64,000 bases of DNA from assembly GCA_040793985.1 (NCBI GenBank), contig JBFNJI010000018.1:1-64000 (forward strand), written 5' to 3'. Made by a program: the position numbers and the translations under genes. The first letter of the stretch is position 1. Every line of letters begins with the position of its first letter. Below, in pieces: positions 6,782-15,418 of this stretch. The DNA comes from Thiodiazotropha sp040793985 (GTDB taxonomy: Bacteria; Pseudomonadota; Gammaproteobacteria; Chromatiales; Chromatiaceae). The notes beneath the pieces were generated by a model. The model ran no database searches and had not been told where the DNA came from. It saw only the letters and a program-made list of their open reading frames with translations.

Positions 6782-7917
6782 GTGCATATCAACCCCTCAA
6801 GCGGCCGCTAGTCACCCTGCCCTTCCTGGTACTCACCGTCATCGCCCTGATCGGCACCTACTACCTGGCCCAGCGCTTCATCCACGGCATGGGAATCGTC
6901 ACCAACCTCAACGGCGGCTACGCCTGGGGCGTCTGGGTGGTCTACGACGTGGTGGTGGGCACCGCCCTGGCCTGTGGCGGATACGCCCTGGCCATTACCG
7001 TCTATGTGATGAACAAGGGCAAGTACCATCCGCTGATGCGCACCGCCCTGCTGGCCAGCCTGCTCGGCTACGGCCTGGGCGGTGTCGGCGCCATGATCGA
7101 CATGGGCCGCTACTGGCAGTTCTACAACATCTTCACCCCCTGGCACATGAACTTCAATTCGGTGATGCTGGAGGTCGGCCTCTGTGTCGCCACCTACATC
7201 CTGGTGCTCTGTATCGAGTTCGCCCCCACCCTGCTGGAGAGGTTCGGCGCCAAGGGGTTGGTGAAGGCTCTCAATAAGGTACTGTTCATCTTCATCGCCC
7301 TCGGTGTGCTGCTGCCGACCATGCACCAATCCTCCCTCGGCTCCATGCTTATCGCCATGGGCTGGAAGGTACATCCCCTTTGGCAGTCGCTCCATCTGCA
7401 ACCCCTGCTGGCGATTCTCACCGCACTGACCATGGGCTTCGCGGTGGTGGTTTTCGAGGCATCGTTCAGCAGTGTCGGTTTTCGCCGGCCTTCGGAGACA
7501 CCCCTGCTGGCCGGTCTCGGCAAGGGGATCGTCGGCCTGATCGCCGCCTATCTGCTGTTCCGCTTTGGCGAGATCCTCATAAACGGCAAGTTTGGGCTGA
7601 TCTTCGCCGGCGACCTGGGCAGCCTGATGTTCCTGCTGGAGACGGCCCTGTTCGTCTTCCCGCTGCTGGTGTTGAGCTCGGCAAAATACCGGGGCCAGGG
7701 ATCCCTGCTGCTCTGGGCCTCGGTCTCGATGCTCTTTGCCGGCTCGCTCTACCGTTTCAACGCCTTTCTCATCACCTACGATCCGGGTGCGGGTTACAGC
7801 TACTTCCCCTCCACCCCGGAGATCATGGTCACCGCCGGCATGGTGGCCCTGGAGATCATGATCTTTCTCATCGTGGTGAAGAAATTCCCCGTGCTACACG
7901 ACGCAAAACATGCGTGA
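6778..7917 (+). CDS. hybB: Hydrogenase membrane subunit HybB (NrfD family)
   Basis: 379 aa integral membrane protein with about ten hydrophobic helices spread over its length. NrfD-family subunits handle quinone in the membrane and, in E. coli Hyd-2, contribute to proton movement. Family blocks include GYAWGVWVVYDVVVGTALACGG near residues 45-68 and MHQSSLGSMLIAMG near 183-196. The start overlaps the hybA stop. The large-subunit gene follows after 20 bp. Confidence 0.94.
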   Translation: MSAYQPLKRPLVTLPFLVLTVIALIGTYYLAQRFIHGMGIVTNLNGGYAWGVWVVYDVVVGTALACGGYALAITVYVMNKGKYHPLMRTALLASLLGYGLGGVGAMIDMGRYWQFYNIFTPWHMNFNSVMLEVGLCVATYILVLCIEFAPTLLERFGAKGLVKALNKVLFIFIALGVLLPTMHQSSLGSMLIAMGWKVHPLWQSLHLQPLLAILTALTMGFAVVVFEASFSSVGFRRPSETPLLAGLGKGIVGLIAAYLLFRFGEILINGKFGLIFAGDLGSLMFLLETALFVFPLLVLSSAKYRGQGSLLLWASVSMLFAGSLYRFNAFLITYDPGAGYSYFPSTPEIMVTAGMVALEIMIFLIVVKKFPVLHDAKHA

Positions 7918-7937
7918 CCTTCTGAGGAGACTCCCAA

Positions 7938-9641
7938 GTGACGACTAGAATTACTGTTGACCCGATAACCCGAATCGAAGGCCACTTGCGTATCGATGTG
8001 GAGGTGGATGACGGCAAGGTGAGCAAGGCCTGGTCATCCGGTCAGATGTGGCGCGGCATTGAGAAGATCCTGGTGGGCCGCGACCCCCGTGAGGCCTGGA
8101 CCTACACCCAGCGCTTCTGCGGCGTCTGCACCACGGTGCATGCCATCACCTCGGTGAGAGCGGTGGAGAATGCACTCGACCTGGAGGTGCCGGTCAACGC
8201 CCAGCTGATCCGCAACATCATCCAGTGCGCCCATGCAGTGCAGGACCATATCGTCCACTTCTATCACCTCTCCGCCGTCGACTGGGTGGACGTGGTCTCG
8301 GCCCTGGAGGCCGACCCGGTGGCCACCGCCAAGCTGGCGGAGAGCCTCTCCGACTGGCCGCTCAACGGCCCCCATGAAATGAAGGCGGTGCAGGAGCGGT
8401 TGAAGACCTTTGTCGGCAGCGGCCAGCTCGGCCCCTTCGCCAGTGGCTACTGGGGTCACCCGGCAATGAAACTGCCGCCTGAAGTCAATCTGCTGGCGGT
8501 GGCCCACTACCTGCAGGCACTGGATGTACAGAACCACGCCAACAAGGTCGTCGCCATCCTCGGCGGCAAGAGTCCGCATATCCAGAACGTGGCGGTGGGT
8601 GGTGTCAGCAACTCCATCGGCCACGATGCCCCCTCGGTTCTCAACATCGAACGCCTGATGTTGATCAAGGGCTTCATCGACAAGCTGGACCACTTTGTCA
8701 AATCGACCTACCTGGTCGATGTACCGGCCGTGGGTGCCTTCTATCTCGACTGGGCCGGCATCGGCGGCGGGGTCAACAACTACCTTACCGTACCCGACTG
8801 TCCCCAGGACACCAAGGGTACTCTCTTCGACCTGCCCGGCGGCTACATCGAGAACGGCGACATCAACAGCCTGAAGCCGATCACCACCTTTGACGACGCA
8901 TACTTCCGCGACGGTGTGGCGGAATCTTCCAAGCACGCCTGGTACACCGGTGGCGACGCGCTCCACCCCTGGGTGGGTGAGACCGAGCCGGAGTACACCG
9001 ACTTCCAGGATGAGGGCAAATACTCCTGGGTCAAGGCCCCAACCTTCTACAGCAAGCGGGCCGAGGTGGGTCCCCTGGCCGATGTACTGGTGGGCGTCGC
9101 CAGCGGTCATGAAGGCTACACCACCTATCTCAACAAGGCGCTGGACGTCCTCAAGGCAGTCTCGCAAAACCCGGACATCCCGCTCGCCGCGGTTAATTCA
9201 ACCATCGGTCGCCATGCCGCCCGCGCGGTGCGCTGCGCGGTGATGATGGATACCCTGGAGGCGCAATGGCAGAAACTGGTCGACAATATTGGCACCGGCG
9301 ATCTTGATACCTTCAATCCCCCGGTCTTCCCCAAGGGTGAGGTCAAGGGTGTGGGCTTCCACCAGGCGCCCCGAGGCACCCTCTCCCACTGGGTGGTGAT
9401 CGAGGATGCGAAGATCAAGAACTACCAGGCGGTGGTACCCAGCACATGGAACGCCGGACCCCGCGACGCCAACGATGAGATAGGTCCCTACGAATCCTCG
9501 CTGCTGGACAATCCGGTGGCCGATCCGGAGAAACCGCTGGAGGTGCTGCGTACCGTCCACTCCTTCGATCCCTGCATCGCATGCGCCATCCACATGGTCG
9601 ATACCGAGCAGCAGGAGATCGTCAGGGTAAAGGCGCTGTGA
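7938..9641 (+). CDS. hybC: [NiFe] hydrogenase large subunit
   Basis: 567 aa catalytic subunit holding the NiFe(CN)2CO site. The L1 motif RFCGVCTTVH gives Cys61 and Cys64; the L2 motif DPCIACAIH gives Cys546 and Cys549. A 15-residue C-terminal tail after His552 is the peptide normally cut off by the maturation protease. Start is GTG at 7938, backed by GAGGAGA nine bases upstream. It has no export signal of its own and would travel with the Tat-exported small subunit. Closest to group 1 Hyb/Hyd-2-like enzymes by gene order; finer grouping needs a tree. Confidence 0.97.
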   Translation: MTTRITVDPITRIEGHLRIDVEVDDGKVSKAWSSGQMWRGIEKILVGRDPREAWTYTQRFCGVCTTVHAITSVRAVENALDLEVPVNAQLIRNIIQCAHAVQDHIVHFYHLSAVDWVDVVSALEADPVATAKLAESLSDWPLNGPHEMKAVQERLKTFVGSGQLGPFASGYWGHPAMKLPPEVNLLAVAHYLQALDVQNHANKVVAILGGKSPHIQNVAVGGVSNSIGHDAPSVLNIERLMLIKGFIDKLDHFVKSTYLVDVPAVGAFYLDWAGIGGGVNNYLTVPDCPQDTKGTLFDLPGGYIENGDINSLKPITTFDDAYFRDGVAESSKHAWYTGGDALHPWVGETEPEYTDFQDEGKYSWVKAPTFYSKRAEVGPLADVLVGVASGHEGYTTYLNKALDVLKAVSQNPDIPLAAVNSTIGRHAARAVRCAVMMDTLEAQWQKLVDNIGTGDLDTFNPPVFPKGEVKGVGFHQAPRGTLSHWVVIEDAKIKNYQAVVPSTWNAGPRDANDEIGPYESSLLDNPVADPEKPLEVLRTVHSFDPCIACAIHMVDTEQQEIVRVKAL

Positions 9642-9663
9642 GCGCTAAGGTGGAGTTTGGTCG

Positions 9664-10221
9664 ATGAAACACTATGCACAGAAGACACTGATCATCGGTA
9701 TGGGCAATGTGCTGATGCAGGACGAGGGTGTGGGTGTACGCGCCGCCGAAGCGTTGGTGGACCGCTACCTTATCCCAGCTGGCGTCGAGGTCGTCGATGG
9801 CGGCACCACCGGTATGGAGCTGTTCGAGCCGATGCGCCAGGCGGATAACCTGATCATCGCCGATGCGGTGAATACCGGTGCGCCCTACGGCAGTCTGGTG
9901 CGCATCGCCAACGACGAGATTCCCGCCTTTTTTCAGACCAAGCTATCCAACCATCAGCTCGGCGTCTCGGACCTGTTGGCACTACTCACGCTCAAGGGGG
10001 AGACACCGCAACAGGTCACCATCATCGGTATGGTGCCCCACTCCCTGGAGAATCGCCTCGGCCTGACCCCCGAAGCCGCAGAGGGGTTGGAAGCGATGGT
10101 GCAGATGCTGGTGGACGAATTGGCCTCGCTGGACATCGACCTCGAACCCCGACCCCGGGTGCGCAGCGGGCACTGGAAACGGGAGGCCGAGTTCGAGGCT
10201 GCGGCGGGCCTTGTCGGCTAG
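9664..10221 (+). CDS. hybD: Hydrogenase maturation endopeptidase HybD
   Basis: 185 aa protease of the HyaD/HybD/HupD family that trims the hybC tail once nickel is in. Candidate nickel-sensing residues are Glu21 in QDEGVG, the Asp in IIADAVNTG and the His in SNHQLGVSDLL, matching the three ligands of E. coli HybD. The C terminus runs about 20 residues beyond E. coli HybD and is charged. A good ribosome site (GGTGGAG) precedes ATG 9664. It lies 22 bp after hybC. Confidence 0.95.
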   Translation: MKHYAQKTLIIGMGNVLMQDEGVGVRAAEALVDRYLIPAGVEVVDGGTTGMELFEPMRQADNLIIADAVNTGAPYGSLVRIANDEIPAFFQTKLSNHQLGVSDLLALLTLKGETPQQVTIIGMVPHSLENRLGLTPEAAEGLEAMVQMLVDELASLDIDLEPRPRVRSGHWKREAEFEAAAGLVG

Positions 10222-10231
10222 TAATTTCACT

Positions 10232-10413
10232 CCGCAAATGAACGCGGATAAATGCAAGTATTTGTTTAGGGTGGGGCCCTGTGCCACAACGAATCTCGAA
10301 ACAGGCGCAGGGTGCGGCTTGCAGCACCGTTACGCCTAGATCATGGAATCATACGGTGCGGCAAACCGCACCCTACATATGCAGTATTTGCGTTTATTCG
10401 CGTTCATTTGCGG
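10232..10413. repeat. Inverted-repeat element with internal REPs (MITE-like)
   Basis: A roughly 30-bp near-perfect inverted repeat frames 182 bp: left arm CCGCAAATGAACGCG with its extension at 10232-10263, right arm at 10383-10413 reading the same on the minus strand. Inside lie two REP palindromes: 10308-10330 (GGTGCGGCTTGCAGCACC, imperfect) and 10353-10375 (GGTGCGGCAAACCGCACC). The REPs match those around the RAYT at 2.2-2.9 kb. It has been inserted between hybD and hypC without breaking either. Confidence 0.8.
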
Positions 10414-10440
10414 ACTTATTCAATAAATGAGGATACAACA

Positions 10441-10713
10441 ATGTGCGTAGGCATCCCGGCCCAGGTGATCGAGGCTGGCGAGTTTGTCGCCCGCTGTCGC
10501 AGCCGTAACGGCGTCGAGCAGATCAATATGATGCTTATCGGACCCCAGCCTGTGGGAACCTGGCTGCTGAGCTTTCTCGGCTCCGCCCGGGAGGTGATCA
10601 GCGAGGAGGACGCACGCACCATCGATCTGGCCCTCGACGGCCTCAGCGCCATCATGGGTGAGAACGCCGAGATCGATGTCGACCACTACTTTCCCGGCCT
10701 GGCTGACGCCTGA
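10441..10713 (+). CDS. hypC: HypC/HybG-type hydrogenase assembly chaperone
   Basis: 90 aa. The protein starts MCVGIPAQVIE, with the essential Cys2 that helps carry the Fe(CN)2CO group to the large-subunit precursor. The length is typical of the family. Start ATG 10441 follows GAGGAT. In E. coli the Hyd-2-specific form, HybG, sits in the hyb operon, which fits this position. An in-frame upstream extension runs through the inverted-repeat element and is not credible. Confidence 0.95.
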   Translation: MCVGIPAQVIEAGEFVARCRSRNGVEQINMMLIGPQPVGTWLLSFLGSAREVISEEDARTIDLALDGLSAIMGENAEIDVDHYFPGLADA

Positions 10714-10739
10714 CAGCGAACAGCTGATGGAGTGAACAG

Positions 10740-11327
10740 ATGCACGACCTTGATGAGCTTTCCCGCAAGACCGAAGAGTCCTTCCGCCGCATTGAGAATG
10801 AACAGATGCAGGGAATTCCTCTGCTCAATCCGCGGCTGAAGGTGGAGACCGTCGGTTTCCAGCAGTTTGGGGGGCGCAGCGTCGGCATCATTATCACACC
10901 CTGGATGATGAACCTGATCCTCTTCCCCGCGGAAAACGAGGATTGGAGCGAAATGGAGCTGGGTCATAAGCAGCCACACCGTTTTCCCGCCAACCAATAC
11001 AAGTTCATGATCAACGAAATCGAGGGTATAGGCCGCTGCCAGACCCACTCCCTCTACTCGCCGATGCATGAATTCGCCAATCAGGAACACGCGCTGGCAG
11101 CCGCCAGGAGTTTCATGCAGACGCTGATGGTCGAGGTCGAAGCACCGGATGAGGACCCCTACGACGAAGAGCTGCTTGGAAGAATATTGCGGGGTGAGGA
11201 AGAGATCGAAGACGGTGTCGACGGCTTTGCCCTTGCCAAACATGGCTCAGCGGCCGTGGAGAACGACGACGATAGGTTGATAACCCGTCGCCAACTGCTT
11301 CGTGGAAGTCTGAATCGGGAGACTTGA
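10740..11327 (+). CDS. hybE: Hydrogenase assembly chaperone HybE
   Basis: 195 aa, the last gene of the operon. It matches the HybE/HupJ-type chaperones that hold back Tat export of the small subunit until assembly is complete. Recognisable blocks are MQGIPLLNPRL, VGIIITPWMMNLILFP and the end of the core, LMVEVEAPD. There is no rubredoxin CxxC pair. The C-terminal 40 residues (acidic, then RRQLLRGS) extend beyond E. coli HybE (162 aa). Start has GGAG upstream. Confidence 0.9.
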   Translation: MHDLDELSRKTEESFRRIENEQMQGIPLLNPRLKVETVGFQQFGGRSVGIIITPWMMNLILFPAENEDWSEMELGHKQPHRFPANQYKFMINEIEGIGRCQTHSLYSPMHEFANQEHALAAARSFMQTLMVEVEAPDEDPYDEELLGRILRGEEEIEDGVDGFALAKHGSAAVENDDDRLITRRQLLRGSLNRET

Positions 11328-11355
11328 CCCGGCTCTCGCCGGGCGGTCCCGTTTC
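11328..11355. terminator. Possible hairpin between hybE and the chemoreceptor gene
   Basis: CCCGGC/GCCGGG stem (11328-11333 with 11338-11343) and a four-base loop TCTC directly after the hybE stop. The T tract is poor (GTTTCT). The genes on either side are convergent. Confidence 0.35.
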
Positions 11356-11361
11356 TACCCA

Positions 11362-12969
11362 TCAAACCTTGAACTGATTGACCATCTGATCCAGCTGCGA
11401 GGAGATCCGTGCCACCTCTTCACTCTCCTTGAGCGTGCGGCAGGTTCCTTCGGCTGTCTGGTGTGACACCTCGTTGATGGCGATGATGTTTTTATTGATC
11501 TCGTTGGCCACGGAGGTCTGCTGCGAGGCCGCGGTGGCGATTACCGAGTTCATTTCACTGATCGACTCCACTGCACTGGCGATCTGAGACAAGGCGTCGC
11601 CCGCACGATTGGAATCGGAGACGCTCTGATCGGCCTCCTTTTTACTGCCGTCCATTACCTTCACCGCCTGCCTGGAAGCGGTCACCAACTGTTCGATGAT
11701 ATCCTGAATTTCGTGGGTCGCCTCCTGGGTTCGCTGTGCCAGGTTACGCACTTCATCGGCCACCACGGCAAAGCCTCGGCCCTGCTCGCCTGCCCTTGCG
11801 GCTTCGATTGCCGCATTCAGGGCCAACAGGTTGGTCTGTTCCGCAATCGCGGTAATCGACTCCGAGACCTGACCGATGCTCTGGGTACCATCCGCCAGCT
11901 GACGCACGACCACTGCGGCGTCGTCGACACGCTTGGCCAGACGCTTAATGGAGTCGGACACCTGTGCCACCACGTCACTGCCGCCGTTCGCGTTGGACTT
12001 CGCCTCCACTGCCGCCTGTTCGGCACCGGCCGCATTCCTCGCCACCTCTTCCGCCGACTGGGTGAGTTCACCGATGGCCACGGTGAGCTGGCTGGTCTCC
12101 TTATCCTGCTGATCCACCCCGTCTCGGGTCGTCTTGGTGACATGGGCGAGTTGTTCTGCCGAATTCGCCAGGCCATCCATGGTTTGCGCCAGATCGGTGA
12201 TTGTTGGTTGAAATTTGTCCAGCATCTGGTTGACAGCTGTGCCGACCTGACGGAACTCGTCATTGGCACCAAGCGTTACCCGCGGACGCAGATCGGAATC
12301 GGCGCCGATATTTTCCATGGTGCTGCGTAGTCCGCAAAGCGGCTTGATCACCACCTTGCGCATGATCAGGTTGATGATGAAAAGACCCGCCAGCAGGACA
12401 AGAAAGTTGATTGCGGCGCTGAACAGCAGTTCGTTCTCAATCGCCTTGTCCCGTTCCCCCAGATTGAAAGTCAGTCTACCCGCACCCAGGATTGTCCCTT
12501 CCGGTAACGCATGACAGGTCAGGCAGTTGGTACCGTTACGATCGGAGACAGCAGCAAAGGGTTCGATAACGGTGACAATGCGCTCACCATCGACCTCATC
12601 CACCTTAACAATCTGCTCGCCATTCAATGCCCGTTTGTCGAGCTCATCCAGGGCCTTTTCATGGTCAAATCCGGGTCCAAAGGTCTTGTTCACAGTCTCG
12701 GCGCGGAGCATCCGCACTTCGACCACGCCATCACGTTTCTCGATTTTCTGCTTCAACATCTCCCTGTTACCCATGGTTCCGGTAAACATCATTGCGTTCA
12801 TGCTATCGAGATAACCGTGCAAGACATCGAAAATCTGATGCTCAGTCAGTCTTAACAACCGTTCCTTCTGCTGATGCGCGGAATAGACGGTCACAACGGA
12901 CATGATGAGAATGAAGATCAGGGCCATCGGAGTAAGTATTTTCCATTGAACCGAGATGTATTTACTCAT
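11362..12969 (-). CDS. Methyl-accepting chemotaxis protein with periplasmic haem c motif
   Basis: 535 aa transmembrane chemoreceptor. Layout: TM1 about 11-30, periplasmic sensor 31-183, TM2 184-206, HAMP, then a long methyl-accepting coiled coil with the hairpin tip block AIAEQTNLLALNAAIEAARA. The periplasmic part holds Cys149-Leu-Thr-Cys152-His153, a covalent haem c site, so redox, oxygen or NO sensing is plausible. Similar haem-bearing receptors are known from Geobacter. TTG at 12975 would add two residues; ATG 12969 is preferred. The neighbouring genes encode small cytochromes c on the other strand. Confidence 0.93.
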   Translation of the reverse strand: MSKYISVQWKILTPMALIFILIMSVVTVYSAHQQKERLLRLTEHQIFDVLHGYLDSMNAMMFTGTMGNREMLKQKIEKRDGVVEVRMLRAETVNKTFGPGFDHEKALDELDKRALNGEQIVKVDEVDGERIVTVIEPFAAVSDRNGTNCLTCHALPEGTILGAGRLTFNLGERDKAIENELLFSAAINFLVLLAGLFIINLIMRKVVIKPLCGLRSTMENIGADSDLRPRVTLGANDEFRQVGTAVNQMLDKFQPTITDLAQTMDGLANSAEQLAHVTKTTRDGVDQQDKETSQLTVAIGELTQSAEEVARNAAGAEQAAVEAKSNANGGSDVVAQVSDSIKRLAKRVDDAAVVVRQLADGTQSIGQVSESITAIAEQTNLLALNAAIEAARAGEQGRGFAVVADEVRNLAQRTQEATHEIQDIIEQLVTASRQAVKVMDGSKKEADQSVSDSNRAGDALSQIASAVESISEMNSVIATAASQQTSVANEINKNIIAINEVSHQTAEGTCRTLKESEEVARISSQLDQMVNQFKV

Positions 12970-13323
12970 GGTCAAACCTGCTTATTGACAATAATTCGCC
13001 TACACTGCTCTACTTTTCGGCAACTCCAGGAATCTCTTGAGTAATTCTTAATGTAACCTGGCAAAACAGTGGGTTGGGTGAGCCTATCCGAGGGGTTTAC
13101 CGCCACCGCTGCCCAGGGGGGACAAAAAAGAGTGCATATTCAAGAATCTATCGGTGCAGAACCCTGATTCGGCCCGGTATCGCTCTGATGTACGATGGCA
13201 TCGGTCAACACTCCGTTAAAGAATCCGCTCCATGTCCCGACACAGTGTATGTAGTGCAACGGGTCCCAGGCCGGGCAGATACACCGGGTGAGGCCCTGTA
13301 AAGAATATTTTTGGAGTACTCAG
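12970..13323. promoter_or_regulatory. Divergent intergenic region, chemoreceptor / cytochrome c
   Basis: 354 bp between divergent genes. No tRNA, repeat or clear promoter was recognised. A 75-codon frame at 13074-13301 has no ribosome site or family resemblance and is left out. Confidence 0.3.
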
Positions 13324-13641
13324 ATGCGTAAAATCGCCATTGCCGCCCTGACCATTGCTACCCTCTTCAGCCAAGCAGCAGCTGCCGATCAGGTCCTGGC
13401 CATGCGTTCAGGATGCATGGGCTGCCATAAAACCGATGCCAAGCTGGTCGGACCTGCGTTCAAGGATGTTGCCGCGAAATATGCCAGTGAGGCAGGCGCC
13501 GTTGACCGCCTTGCAGCGAAGGTAAAGGCCGGCAGCACACCCGGAGAGCCTCTGCTTTGGGGAACCACCGCCATGCCTCCCAGCGCGGCAAGCCTGGATG
13601 ATATAAAAGGCGTTATTACATGGATGATGTCCTTTAAGTAA
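13324..13641 (+). CDS. Small monohaem cytochrome c (c551/c8-like)
   Basis: 105 aa precursor with a signal peptide cut after about residue 21 (SQAAAADQ). The mature part has the haem motif CMGCH, GPAFKDVAAKY, and the distal Met ligand in TAMPPS, which is the class I c551 pattern. It would shuttle electrons in the periplasm, for example to a terminal oxidase or reductase. ATG 13324 has GGAG upstream; the longer frame from 13288 would spoil the signal peptide. Confidence 0.92.
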   Translation: MRKIAIAALTIATLFSQAAAADQVLAMRSGCMGCHKTDAKLVGPAFKDVAAKYASEAGAVDRLAAKVKAGSTPGEPLLWGTTAMPPSAASLDDIKGVITWMMSFK

Positions 13642-13812
13642 ACAACATGTTCGTTGCAGTCCCTTTTCTGAGAAAGCAGGACATACAATCGAGATTTCCC
13701 CTCTGTCGAGGTTGGCGTAATGGCAAAACCTCGACAGATTGGATATACGAAGTGGATCGCTGAAACCCTTATCCAGTGGATCCTATAAATTGACTCATTA
13801 AGGAGCTGATTA

Positions 13813-14193
13813 ATGTCTAAATGCACGATCCTCTTACTGTCATCTACTCTCGCTGCCAGCTTGCTGGCGGGGTGCAGCGCCGGTCCGGCACCGGTCAGCT
13901 TCAAGTCAGAGGTTAAGCCATTGGTCGACAAGTACTGTACCGAGTGCCACCTGCCAGGAGGTGCCGGTGCGGAAGCCAGCGGCTTCATCACCGACAACTA
14001 TGAAAACGTCATGAAAGGAACCAAGTTTGGCCCGGTCGTGGTGGCCGGTGATCCGCTCTCCAGCTCCTTTTACCGCCTCATTGCCGGGAAGGTCGACCCC
14101 TCGATTCGCATGCCCCACGGCAAAGAGGCACTGAGCGAGATGGAGATCGCCATGATAGAAACCTGGATCACCCAGGGGGCCAAAAACAACTGA
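13813..14193 (+). CDS. Lipoprotein c-type cytochrome
   Basis: 126 aa. Signal peptide with lipobox LLAGC (Cys20), then a haem motif CTECH near residue 42 and MPHGKEALSEMEIAMIETWITQGA at the end, the layout of the planctomycete-type cytochrome domain often used as a structural or electron-transfer module. The Met in RMPHG is a likely sixth ligand. AAGGAG lies upstream of ATG. It is 171 bp after the soluble cytochrome, same strand, and ends at a strong terminator. Confidence 0.88.
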   Translation: MSKCTILLLSSTLAASLLAGCSAGPAPVSFKSEVKPLVDKYCTECHLPGGAGAEASGFITDNYENVMKGTKFGPVVVAGDPLSSSFYRLIAGKVDPSIRMPHGKEALSEMEIAMIETWITQGAKNN

Positions 14194-14220
14194 TCCCTGT
14201 TCCCACCCCATTTCATAGAC

Positions 14221-14252
14221 AAAAAGCCATGCCCATGGGCATGGCTTTTTTA
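14221..14252 (+). terminator. Rho-independent terminator
   Basis: AAAAAGCCATGCCC pairs with GGGCATGGCTTTTT (14221-14250), a long GC-rich stem with a minimal loop followed by a T tract, 27 bp after the lipoprotein cytochrome stop. The A and T flanks make it potentially bidirectional. Confidence 0.9.
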
Positions 14253-14322
14253 TTTCCCCTTTTTATGCCACCAGCGAACCGTTATGATGCACCGACCGGA
14301 TAGCCAATACCCCGAGGACGTC

Positions 14323-14892
14323 ATGAACAAACCAAACTCCAGCCTACTCCTGTGCCTACTCTTCGTTACATTCATCTCCAACAACGCCTGGGCCGACAAG
14401 CTAGAGGTGTTGATGCAGACTTCGATGGGTGAGATCAGGTTGTCGCTGGATAGGGAGAAGGCACCGAAATCGGTCGAAAACTTCAGTCAGTACGCAAAAG
14501 ACGGCTTCTACAACGGTACGATTTTTCATCGCGTGATCAAAGGATTCATGATCCAGGGCGGCGGTTTCACGGAGTCCATGAACAAAAAAGGAACCCGTGA
14601 TCCAATTGAAAACGAGGCAAAAAACGGCTTGAAAAACAAGCGTGGCAGCATCGCCATGGCGCGGACACCGGCACCTCACTCCGCTACATCCCAATTCTTC
14701 ATCAACCACAAGGACAACGGTTTTCTCGATCATCCGGGTCACGACGGATGGGGTTATGCCGTATTCGGTGAAGTCACAGCGGGCATGGATGTAGTGGACA
14801 GCATCGCCGAACAACCCACCGGCGTTGCCAATAGAATGCGTGACGTTCCCAAATCACCAATCACTATCGAGAAGGTCACCATTCTCGAGTAG
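14323..14892 (+). CDS. ppiA: Periplasmic peptidyl-prolyl cis-trans isomerase (cyclophilin)
   Basis: 189 aa cyclophilin with a signal peptide (MNKPNSSLLLCLLFVTFIS to about residue 24). Active-site blocks are FHRVIKGFMIQGGG, MARTPAPHSATSQFFIN and GYAVFGEV. It would speed proline isomerisation of exported proteins. ATG 14323 is preferred over 14284 because GAGG precedes it and it opens directly into a signal sequence. A cytoplasmic paralogue follows 37 bp downstream, so the pair covers both compartments. Confidence 0.9.
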   Translation: MNKPNSSLLLCLLFVTFISNNAWADKLEVLMQTSMGEIRLSLDREKAPKSVENFSQYAKDGFYNGTIFHRVIKGFMIQGGGFTESMNKKGTRDPIENEAKNGLKNKRGSIAMARTPAPHSATSQFFINHKDNGFLDHPGHDGWGYAVFGEVTAGMDVVDSIAEQPTGVANRMRDVPKSPITIEKVTILE

Positions 14893-14929
14893 TTCCCCTT
14901 ACACCAATGCATTAACAGACAGGACTTCC

Positions 14930-15418
14930 ATGATTACATTGACCACAAATCTCGGGCCTATCGTCATTGAACTGGACGAGGCCAATGCCCCGAAAACCTG
15001 TGAGAATTTCAAACAGTATGTGGAGAACGGCTTCTTCGACGGCACGATCTTTCATCGCGTGATCGACAATTTCATGATTCAGGGGGGCGGTTTTCTCCCC
15101 GGCATGGTCCAGAAAGAGACCGGTGAGCCGATCGAAAACGAGGCGAAGAACGGCCTCTCGAATGAGATTGGAAGTATCGCCATGGCGCGAACCATGGACC
15201 CCCACTCGGCCACCGCCCAATTTTTCATCAATGTCGCAAACAACAAGTTTCTTGATCACCCGGGTCAGGACGGCTGGGGCTACTGCGTCTTCGGCAAGGT
15301 CATCAGCGGTATGGATGTGGTCAATCAGATCAAGGGGACCGCAACCACCAACCGTGCCGGCCACCAGGATGTACCGGTGGAAGATATCGTCATCGAGAAG
15401 GCCGAAGTCACTGAGTGA
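14930..15418 (+). CDS. ppiB: Cytoplasmic peptidyl-prolyl cis-trans isomerase B
   Basis: 162 aa cyclophilin without a signal peptide. FHRVIDNFMIQGGG, MARTMDPHSATAQFFIN and GYCVFGKVISG match E. coli PpiB closely. Start MITLTTNLG (14930) matches the family. The stop TGA overlaps the GTG start of lpxH; ppiB-lpxH is a classic gammaproteobacterial pair. Confidence 0.96.
   Translation: MITLTTNLGPIVIELDEANAPKTCENFKQYVENGFFDGTIFHRVIDNFMIQGGGFLPGMVQKETGEPIENEAKNGLSNEIGSIAMARTMDPHSATAQFFINVANNKFLDHPGQDGWGYCVFGKVISGMDVVNQIKGTATTNRAGHQDVPVEDIVIEKAEVTE

Noticed and set aside
8034..9167. 377-codon antisense frame inside hybC
   Set aside because: It mirrors the GC-rich codon pattern of hybC; no ribosome site or family resemblance.
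13074..13301. 75-codon frame before the cytochrome gene
   Set aside because: No ribosome site, Cys/Arg-rich random composition, overlaps the likely promoter.
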